Below, piece by piece: positions 12,299 to 22,079 of a DNA stretch of 64,000 nt. The stretch spans positions 496,001 through 560,000 of the forward strand of contig NZ_CP142136.1 of the NCBI RefSeq assembly GCF_035918255.1, written 5' to 3'. Source of the DNA: Mesomycoplasma ovipneumoniae (GTDB taxonomy: Bacteria; Bacillota_I; Bacilli_A; Mycoplasmatales; Metamycoplasmataceae). The translations under genes and the position numbers were made by a program. The notes under the pieces are model-generated. The model did no database searches. It was not told where the DNA came from and worked only from the letters and a program-made list of their open reading frames with translations. Every line of letters starts with the position of its first letter. Position 1 is the first letter of the stretch.

Positions 12299-12329
12299 AA
12301 GCGTAAGTTTTTAAATTAAACTTACGCTT
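12299..12329 (+). terminator. Duplicate terminator-type hairpin
   Basis: Identical copy of the 12-bp hairpin at 12026-12056, inside duplication copy 2. It would back up termination before the hsd operon. Confidence 0.6.
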
Positions 12330-12438
12330 GGTTTCATACCGGCGCACCGGTTGCTAGAATTATTATGAGATGGGAATTAAACCAATATTTTTAAAATATT
12401 TTTACTTATCTTAAAAATCTCATAATATATATGAAATC
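12330..12438 (+). ncRNA. Candidate structured RNA element, copy 2
   Basis: Copy of the element at 12057-12165 with all three stems intact. It lies ~245 bp upstream of the hsdM start, but the hsdM -10 at 12653 is downstream of it. If transcribed, it belongs to the DUF31 3' region or to its own transcript, not clearly to the hsd leader. Confidence 0.4.
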
Positions 12439-12652
12439 AATATTAATTATACCACAACTTTTTTAAAAAGAATAAAAAAAAAAAAAAAAATAAAAAAAAA
12501 TAAAAATCACTTGCACAGGTAACAGTAAATTAGTATTTTTTTACTATGTTTCTTTTTTTATTTTTGGGCTAAATTAAAGGAAAAAATGAGAATTTGCAAA
12601 ATGACATTTATAAACTTTATGCGAAAAAAGTAACGAAAATTCCTTAATATGA

Positions 12653-12658
12653 TATAAT
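12653..12658 (+). promoter_or_regulatory. -10 element of the hsd operon
   Basis: TATAAT 25 bp before hsdM, followed by a strong AGGTGG ribosome binding site at 12672-12677. Confidence 0.55.
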
Positions 12659-12682
12659 TTTTTTAATTTACAGGTGGTTTCT

Positions 12683-15363
12683 ATGAGCAAAATAACTAAA
12701 CAGCAACTTGGCGCAAAAATTTGACATGGTGTCAATAGGTTGCGAAAAAATCTTGAGGCCTATGAATATAAGGACTATATTTTAGGGTTACTTTTATACA
12801 AATTTTTATGTCAAAAACAGACAGAATATTTAATTAGTCAGGAATTTGATAAGGATGATCTCTATCTTTTGGATGATCAATTGGACCGTAGTGGTATTGA
12901 CCTTGGAAATACTGGGGTACTAAGTTGGGGAGTGGTTGATAGAAAGATAGAGTCATTGAAAGACAAAAATGGATTTTTTATCCAGCATCGGAATTTATTT
13001 GATTCTTGAGTCAAAAATAAACAAAAATTTGACATTAAAGCTTTTCAAGGTGCATTTAAGGATTTTAGTGATGGAGTTAATGAAATAGTTAATAAATCTA
13101 AAAAGTCTTCGCATGCTTCATTGTTTAAAGGTTTATTTTCTAAATTTGAAACTGATTTGGGGAAACTTGCACCAAATGCCAAAGAACAAACTGAAGTCAT
13201 TTCTCAACTTATTGATACTATCAATGAAATTCCAACTACTAGACAACAATATGATGTTCTAGGCTTTATTTATGAGTATTTAATTGCTCAATTTGCCTCA
13301 ACCGCTGGAAAAAAAGCTGGCGAATTTTATACACCTCATGAGGTAAGTGACTTAATCTCGCGAATAGTTGCATTTTATTTAAAAGATCGCAAAGATATTA
13401 GCATTTATGATCCAACAAGTGGTTCAGGTGGTTTGCTGTTAAACATAGGTCAAGAATTTAAAAAATATAGCGAAAGTTCAATCACTTATTATGCTCAAGA
13501 GATTAAAAACGAAACTTATAATTTAACAAGAATGAACTTAATTATGTCAAACATAAATTCCGATCAAATCCATGTTCGTAGAGGAGATACTTTGGAAGAT
13601 GATTGGCCTTTATTTGAAAATGAAGACACTAGCACATATCGATTGTTAACTGTCGATGCTGTTGTGTCAAATCCACCATATTCTCAAAGATGAGAACCAA
13701 AAAATGCAGGTCATACAGAAAGATTTGAAGAATATGGAGAGCCGCCTGAAAACAAAGCAGACTATGCTTTTTTATTACACGACTTATATCACATAAAAAA
13801 TGATGGAATTGGTGCGGTTATTTTGCCCCACGGAGTTTTATTTCGCGGAGGTCGTGAAGGCCAAATTAGAAAAAAACTAGTTGAAAAAGGGCAAATCGAC
13901 GCTATAATTGGACTTCCAGCCAATATGTTTTATGGAACTGGAATTGAAACAGTTATTATCATTTTAAGAAAAGATCGTTTTAAGAATGATATTCTTTTTG
14001 TTGATGCCTCAAATTTATTTGTTAAAGATGGTAAAAATAACCGCTTCGCTAAATCACATATCAAAAAAATTGCTGATATTGTTAACTACCGCCTTGAAAC
14101 TGAAATTTCAAAAATAATCAGTTTTGAAGAAATAGAAAAAAATAATTTTAATTTAAATATTTCACGATATGTTGAACTAACTGGGAAAAAAGAAGAACAA
14201 CACGACCTATTTTCATTAGTTTTTGGCTCAATTAGTAAAAAAGAACTAAAGCGTTTTGATAACTTTTTCCTCAATTTTCCTAAAATCAAGGAAAAAATGT
14301 TTAAAGAAAACCAACAAAACAGCGATTATTACGATTTGCTTTCGCAAGACTATATAAATATTATTTATAATGATAGTGATTTTCAAAATTATTTGGAATC
14401 ATTCGAATCTAAAGTGGTTAACTTTATTGATTTTTTCAAAAGTAAGGTATCTGATATCAATTCAATTAAGAACATTAAGTTAATTGAGCTAGAAAAAGAT
14501 ATAACTGAGTATATTTTTTCATCTTTAAAGTTTCCATTAATTGATACTTATGATGTTTACCAAATTATAATTGATAATTTTGAAAATGTTAAGGAAGATT
14601 TAGAACTTTTACGGGAAAATTTTTCTGATTCTGGCAGTCTAGATATCAAAGAATTTTTAAATGATCAAATTGAATCAGTTGATAGCATTAATCAGAAAGA
14701 GAAAGATTTTCGTAGAATTAAGTCGTGAAAATCTAAATTTTTTAGCAATGATTTAATTGAGCAAAAATTTTTTCCAAATGAATTTGCTCAATTAAATAAG
14801 GTTCAAGATCAAATTGACCAATTTGAATCTGAAATAAAAGAACTATGCCAGATAATTAGTGATGAAGATAAAACTAATGAAATTTATAACGATGAAAAAA
14901 ACTCTTGAATTCAAAGTGGTATTAAAAAATTAGCTAAAACATTTAAAGATTCAAAAGAATCATGAGAAAAAGATTCTTTTGAATCTTTAATAATTCAAAT
15001 TAATGAAAAATATTTAGATATCGATAAAGTAAAAAAAGATTTAACTAATCTAAAAAATGATTTAACTAATAATTCCTACAATCAATATTTGAATTTGAAT
15101 GAAAAAGATTTTTATGATTTGTTAATTTCAAAATGATGAGAAAAGTTTATTCAAAACTTTAAGGAAAAAAGTGAAGAATTCGTTGATGAGCAAATCTCAG
15201 GAATATCCGAAATATTAAACAAATATAAACACACTTTTGTTGATATTCAAAAAAAAGTTTCTGATTTGGAAACAAAAATGTCTACTTTTTTGGATGAACT
15301 TGAGGGAAATCCCGCGGACATGGAAGCCATTAAAAAATTATCTAATATTTTGAAGGCAAATTA

Positions 15364-15364
<1 letters not shown>
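12683..15364 (+). CDS. hsdM: Type I restriction-modification methyltransferase subunit HsdM
   Basis: 893 residues, far longer than the ~500-550 of classical HsdM. The N-terminal helical domain (GAKIWHGVNRLRKNLEAYEYKDYILGLLLYKFL) is followed by SAM motif I DPTSGSGG (~residues 241-248) and the adenine-methylase NPPY (~residues 329-332). GVLFRGGREGQIRKKLVE and the FYGTGIETVIIILRK block complete the core by ~residue 490. The last ~400 residues form a Lys/Glu-rich, largely coiled-coil extension absent from E. coli HsdM. With HsdS it methylates adenine in the split target and with HsdR it restricts. The stop at 15362-15364 overlaps the hsdS ATG (TAATG). Confidence 0.93.
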
Positions 15365-16551
<1,187 letters not shown>

Positions 16552-16557
16552 GTGAAT

Positions 16558-19500
16558 ATGAAAAATTTTAAAAGTGAACAAGAATTTGAACAAGCAATAG
16601 TTGATAGATTAACAAGCCCAAAAAATGGATGGCAAGGTTTTAGAGATGAATCTGGCCATAAAAATGGGTATAGTATCATTTTGGAAAATGTCACAGAAGA
16701 AGTTTTAATAAAAAATTGGAAAGATATTTTGCTTCATAACAACAAAGACGTACTTAATAATGTTAGTCTTAGTGATGAAGAAATGGAACAAGTTATTGAA
16801 AAAATTCATAGTTGCCCAAACTTTGTTGAAACAAATATATTACTAACTAACGAGTATATTTTCATTAAAAGATCAAATCCAGCGCTAGAGCCGGAAAAAA
16901 TTGGCAAAGAAGTACAACTAAAAATATTTTCAAAAAAAGATATTGGCATAGGAAATAACATTTACCAAATTGCACGTCAAGTAACATTTAAGACAACAAA
17001 AAATGATGAAATGCGTGCTGATTTAATGCTTTTATTTAACGGGATGCCTTTAATTCATATCGAATTAAAAAACCAATCTGAAAAAATTCAAAGCGCTATA
17101 ACCCAAATTAAAAATTATGCCAAAAGTGGACTTTATAATAGAATCTTCAAATTAGTGCAAATTGTTGTCGCAATGAAACCTAATGAAATGTTGTACTTGC
17201 CAAATACAAATTATATTGAAAATATTAATGAAAAAAATTTTTTAAAATGAACTGACAAAAATAATCGTCCTATAAATGATTATTTAGAATTAATTGACAA
17301 ATTTTTCAGTATTCCAATGGCTCATAAAATGATTGGCGACTATATAATCGCGGATAACAAGGAAAAAAATCTTAAGGTTTTAAGAAGTTATCAAGTTCAT
17401 GCGGTTGAAGAAATAATTGGCAGGCGATTGAAAAAGGACCTAAATTTTTCTAATAATTTGCATGAGTGCCAAAAAGGCGGGTATGTTTGGCACTCGACAG
17501 GATCAGGAAAAACGCTAACTAGTTTTAAATTGGCTACTCTCATTTTGGAAAAAGAGCTTAGTGATATTGTAATTTTTGTTGCTGATCGAATTGAACTCGT
17601 CACACAGACATTAAAATCGTTTAATAACTTTAATTCTTCTGGAAAAATCGATGTTATTGAAGCAGAATCAACAGAAAATTTAATTGATCATCTTTCTACT
17701 GATTCTATAAGACAAAAATTAATTATAACTTCAATTCATAAGCAATCACGGATAACAAATGAAAATTTCAGTAAAAAGTTAAACAAAATTACAAAAAAGA
17801 AAAAAATATTCATTTTTGACGAAGCACACCGAACAACATTTGGCGATATGTTTACTAATATTCTCAAAAACATGACAAATTCAGTTATTTTTGGCTTCAC
17901 AGGTACACCAATAATTGAAATAAACGCTAAAAATAGGGTAGGTTCTGATGATCTGGGGGTAACTACCGAAGATAATTTTGGTCCAAGATTGCACAAATAC
18001 ACAATGGAAAATGCTATGGAAGACAAAAAAGTCCTAGCATTTAGTTCAGAATACAGTTTTATGGAGCACTTGACTTCTACAACGCTAGATTTAGTTCAAG
18101 AAAACGTTAAAAATAAAATCGGAATTACTGAGTATCATTCTAAATTTGGGAAAAATGATAAACAAATTATTGATCTCGAAGAGAAAATTTTCGAGAGATA
18201 CGGTACAACTCATGAAAAACAATATAAAGAAGAGGTTGTCAAAGATATTTTGAGATTATGACCTAATCGAAGTAATAAATATTTTTACTCAGCAATCCTA
18301 ACTGTTGAATCAATCGAAAGTGCTATTAAATATTTTGAAATTTTTAGGAAACAAATTGATGAACAAAAGCTAAATTTAAAAGTCACAGCGCTTTTTGATC
18401 CTTCAATTGATTCATCTGTTGATTCGTCAAATAAATCGAGAGGATTGGACAAAAAAGAGGATATTGAAAAAATTTTACAACAATACAACAAAGATTTTCG
18501 TCAGTCTTTTGATTATAATACCCATAAAAAGTTTAAAAAAGATATTCAAGACAGATTAAAGAGGGATAATTTAACTAAGTTAGAAAATGGCAGTTTCGAA
18601 GGTCAATTAGATTTGTTAATTGTTGTTGACCAACTTTTAACAGGTTATGACTCAAAATACATAAACACGGTTTATTTTGATCGACTTCTTAAATACGAAC
18701 ATTTAATTCAGGCAATTTCAAGAACAAACCGCATTGAAAACAATGAAAATAAACCTTTTGGAAATATTGTTTTTTATCACAGGCCAATTTTTTTATATGA
18801 AAAGCTTACTGAAGCTTTAAAAGCTTATGCTTATGCCGATCCAAAAATGGCAGATCCAAAGAAAATTGAAATATTTTACGACGAAATTAACAAGAATTTT
18901 AGAAATTTACAAGAACTTTTTAGCGGATGAGGCTATCCGGATTTTGAGAATGTACGCGAATCTATCGACCCAAATGAAGCTAAAAAGTTTATAGAATGTT
19001 TTATAAAAATCAAAAAAAGTTTAATTTGTGCCGAAATTCTCGGATTTAGTTGGGAAAAAAATAAAGAAAATGAGAAAATCTGATTAAATGAAGAGCAGTG
19101 AAAAAAGTTAAACGTGAGAATTGAGGATGTTCGAATTGAATATAGCAACACTAATCCAAACAAAGAATATGATGAAGTTTTTAATGAATTAGACAATCTT
19201 CAACCAAGTGTTTTAAGAGAAAAAATCGATTCTTCATATATTCAAAGTTTGTTTTATGACTCCAATAAAAAAGTAACTTTAGAGGAATTTTTAGTGCAAG
19301 TTCAAAGCGAAATTACAAAATTTCTTAAAGTTGACCAGCCATTTGCTAGAGATTGTTTTATTGAAATGTATAAAGATAATCGAGGCATTGATATTAATAT
19401 TTGCGTTGATGAAAAACGGAGTGAAAATTCTGATAATGAAATAAATAAATTCGCTGAACAAATGAATATTGATAGTAAAAAACTTAAAAATTATATTAAT

Positions 19501-19698
19501 GATAATAACGCTGTTGATTTCAACGACCGAATCGAGAGGTTAGTCGAAGGCAGGCTAAATGAAAATGTTAAAGAAAATATTATCAAAATAAAAAAATGAG
19601 CTAATACTGATGAAAACAAAAATAAAATCAAAAAATTCTATCATTATGACCTAGTTTTGGAATTTATCGAAGCCCAAAGAGATAAACTTAAACAATAA
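16558..19698 (+). CDS. hsdR: Type I restriction subunit HsdR
   Basis: 1046 residues, full length with no TAA/TAG interruption. The N-terminal nuclease domain shows an acidic residue followed by the ELK of the PD-(D/E)XK site (LIHIELKNQ, ~residues 163-171). The ATP-dependent translocase has Walker A HSTGSGKT (~312-319), DEAH (~421-424), FTGTP (~449-453) and a motif VI-like QAISRTNRI (~720). It cuts unmodified DNA after translocation. The start could be GTG at 16552 or ATG at 16558; the ATG lies 6 bp after hsdS. An intact hsdR means switching hsdS changes real restriction. Confidence 0.94.
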
Positions 19699-19739
19699 AA
19701 AACACTTAAATTTATTGTCCTATTAGCTTAACAAAAACT

Positions 19740-19884
19740 ATTTTGGCCACTTTTTTAACTAAAAAAGCAAAATTATAAAATATTTAAACTACTTTTTTAA
19801 CTTAAAAACACTGGCAAAAATCAATTCAAGGATAAAATAACAAAAATCATAAAAAATACAACTACTATTTAAACTCAATGCAAA
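19740..19884. repeat. Dispersed repeat R, copy A, left part
   Basis: Left part of a ~480-bp non-coding repeat also found at 53558-54041 and 57827-58310. This copy was split by the IS insertion at 19885-21622. Its last 68 bases (19817-19884) recur exactly on the other side of the insertion. Confidence 0.75.
19817..19884. repeat. 68-bp target-site duplication, left copy
   Basis: Identical over all 68 bases to 21623-21690. The two copies abut the 19-bp inverted repeats of the element between them. Target duplications this long are typical of the IS1634/IS1549 type of element and not of IS3. Confidence 0.85.
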
Positions 19885-19952
19885 CCTGAGTTTCCCAGTT
19901 TGAAGGCAAAAATTCACTTTTTAGTGAATACAAATATGAAAAAATAACGGTA

Positions 19953-21292
19953 ATAAACTAGGACAAAAAAAATTAACAGTTTAATATTATTATAACATCA
20001 TAACATATTGCTGTGGTGTTTTTCAATTTAAAATCGATTGAATTCTATAGTTGTTGTATCAATATATATAATCTGCAATTATTTTTTTGAGATCTTCAAA
20101 AGTTATTTTACTGTAGTTTAACTCGTTTAAGCATTCACTTTTTATAATTGAAAATCAGTATTCAGCCTCCCTATTATCCAAAGAATTTCCTATGCGAGAC
20201 AATGAAACAGTTCCTCCCATTTTATTTATTTTGTCAATATAGGTTTTTGAAGTGTATTGAAATCCATGGTCTGAATGAATAACAAAATTTTTATCAATAG
20301 ACCTAAATGTCTTTATATTATCCATAACTAAATTAAGATCATTGCTTACAGATAATTTAAAATCTCTGATTTTTTTAGTTTTATGCTCAATTATTACAGA
20401 CAAAAATACATGGCTTTCCTTAACATCTCTGGGAGCTTTTATATATGTAATATCAGTAGCAAAAATATTTCTATTTAATTTATCATTGTAGTCGCGTTTA
20501 ACAATATCCGGCAGTGCGAATTTGGTGTTCTTAATTTCGTCTTTCTTCTTTTTTTTCTAATTTTGCATACTAAATTCAATCTTTTTAAATGTCTTCCAAG
20601 ACTTCGAGCGTTAATGTCAATATTATATTTCATAGAAATATAAGCACTCAACCTTATGCGACCATATCTACCTTTGTTATCAAGAAAGGATTGTTTAATT
20701 ATTGCATCATTTTTGTGCTCCCTTACTTTTATAACTCTAGTTTTAGATTTTGCCACTGATTGTCTGCATACATTAAAAATTTTTGCTGATTTGCTGTAGG
20801 GAATATTTAGCGTTTTGGCTTCACTAATTTTTCCTGATTTTAATTTATCTTTATTGATTTCGTAATATCTCTTAGCTATTTCTATTAATTCTTCTTTTGT
20901 AAATTCGTTTCAATCAGGTTCAATTGGTTTTTTACGTTTGCCACTTCCTGGCTTTCTGTTCGCACCTTTTTTATCTAATAATTGATCTTGCATACCATTA
21001 TTATAATACCGAATAATTTTTTTGATTCTTCGAAGTAGTTGTGTTCTGGTTATAAAATTTGTATCTGGCGAAATATCATTTATATAATTTATTGTTTGTT
21101 TCAATCCAAATTCATTGTAAATTTTATAAATCATATCAAACTCATCTTTTTTAAAGTGTCTTGACATTAGTATTCTCCTTTTTGTCGCATTTGAAAATTT
21201 AAAAAAGCTAACACTTTGGGTGTTAGCTTTCTCCTTAAACTCGAACAAAAAAGCCAACACCTTTAGTGTTAATTTTTTTTGTCCTGGTTTAT
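19953..21292 (-). mobile_element. IS3-family element (IS1221-like)
   Basis: About 1340 bp with 26-bp terminal inverted repeats differing at one base (19953-19978 and 21267-21292), containing the AGGACAAAAAAAATTAACA core. It holds one transposase gene on the minus strand and a hairpin near its upstream end (21207-21233). It sits inside the older IS and interrupts a hairpin that is intact in the related end fragment at 58362-58377. Confidence 0.85.
19990..21167 (-). pseudogene. IS3-family transposase, frameshifted at an A8 run
   Basis: The start at 21167 has an AGGAG ribosome binding site. The first ~206 codons carry the helix-turn-helix regions (KDEFDMIYKIYNEFG; NKGRYGRIRLSAYI). The catalytic part is in the -1 frame: FATDITYI (D), HSDHGFQY (D) and DNREAEYWFSIIKSE (E). 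The frames meet at a run of eight A on the minus strand (20549-20556). In IS1221 a ribosomal frameshift is used to make transposase, so this may be programmed. However, the site lies within what is normally the orfB part, so mutation is as likely. Confidence 0.7.
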
Positions 21293-21383
21293 AAATCAGT
21301 ATTTTTTTATCGTAAAACCTTATTTTTTATTAATTCCGTTTAATTACATTTTTAAATTAATTTTTATGGTATAATTATAAATT

Positions 21384-21518
21384 ATGAAAAAACAAAATAA
21401 AGATGGTTTTATTGAAGTAAACAAATTGTTTGGCAAAAAACCTAAATATTTTAAGGAAATTTCAAACATGAAATTTGAAACAAGTTATTTGGAAACAATC
21501 AATACTTTGATATCTTAA
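21384..21518 (+). pseudogene. 44-codon transposase N-terminal remnant (probable)
   Basis: A short ORF with its own TATAAT at 21370-21375 and ATG at 21384. It reads MKKQNKDGFIEVNKLFGKKP and on to TAA at 21516. It lies inside the decayed IS between the IS3-type insertion and the right inverted repeat, where a transposase start would be expected. I take it as a truncated transposase beginning; the family is not certain. Confidence 0.45.
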
Positions 21519-21622
21519 TAAATTACTAATAAAATTGTAATTAACTTTTACCAAAAAACTTAAAAAATTGCCTAAAACCGGATGCTTTTTTGAAATTACC
21601 TTATCAAACTGGGAAACTCAGG

Positions 21623-21990
21623 AAAATCAATTCAAGGATAAAATAACAAAAATCATAAAAAATACAACTACTATTTAAACTCAATGCAAATAGAAAACTC
21701 GTTTTTATTTAAATTGAGCCTAAAAAAAATATGAAGTTTTGAAAGAACAATAATTAAAAGCCATAAATTTATAGATTTCTAAACGGTTAAATTTAAGGCA
21801 GTCCATCATATTTAAAAATATAATGGAAAATTCGCATTTTCGATTTTTTTATGACAAAAACATAACTAATTCCCCCCCTTAATTCAATATCAAAATTTAT
21901 TAATTTATTCTTAGTAACTCTATTATAACAGAATTTTTTCCTAGACCAAGCATTTTTTTTTTTTTTTTTCAAAGGGTTAAATTTACAATA
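21623..21990. repeat. Dispersed repeat R, copy A, right part
   Basis: Begins with the 68-bp duplication (21623-21690), then an imperfect hairpin around 21681-21720, and ends in a run of 17 T (21953-21969). Matches copies B and C over nearly all its length. No ORF. Between it and the P102-like gene is only a terminator. Confidence 0.8.
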
Positions 21991-21998
21991 ATAAAATC

Positions 21999-22023
21999 CC
22001 CCTTTGGTTAAAATTCAAAGGGG
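21999..22023 (-). terminator. Terminator of the P97/P102-like operon
   Basis: 8-bp stem (21999-22006 with 22016-22023), downstream of the P102-like stop codon on the minus strand and followed by a T-rich stretch. Confidence 0.65.
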
Positions 22024-22079
22024 TTATTTATTTATTTAATTAATTATAATTAGGATTTTTTCAAAATTATTTAAATTTA

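Larger units (their letters stand above)
12270..12550 (+). repeat. Tandem 273-bp duplication, copy 2
   Basis: Second copy of the unit at 11997-12269, ending in a longer A-rich tract (about 12474-12505) and a slightly diverged tail that runs toward the hsdM promoter. The only clear change in the structured part is one base just outside P1. Confidence 0.85.
19885..21622. mobile_element. Decayed IS1634-type element containing an IS3-type insertion
   Basis: Bounded by a perfect 19-bp inverted repeat (19885-19903 and 21604-21622) and flanked by exact 68-bp direct repeats. Inside, only short pieces remain: a left end with a 7-bp hairpin (19912-19929), the IS3-type element, a -10 (TATAAT, 21370-21375) with a 44-codon ORF, and the right end. 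Most of the original transposase is gone. The same end sequences recur near 53470 and 58416. Family assignment rests on the long target duplication. Confidence 0.7.

Noticed and set aside
19960..21285. An intact single-frame IS3 transposase
   Set aside because: The reading frame must slip at an A8 run to join both halves, so I list it as frameshifted.
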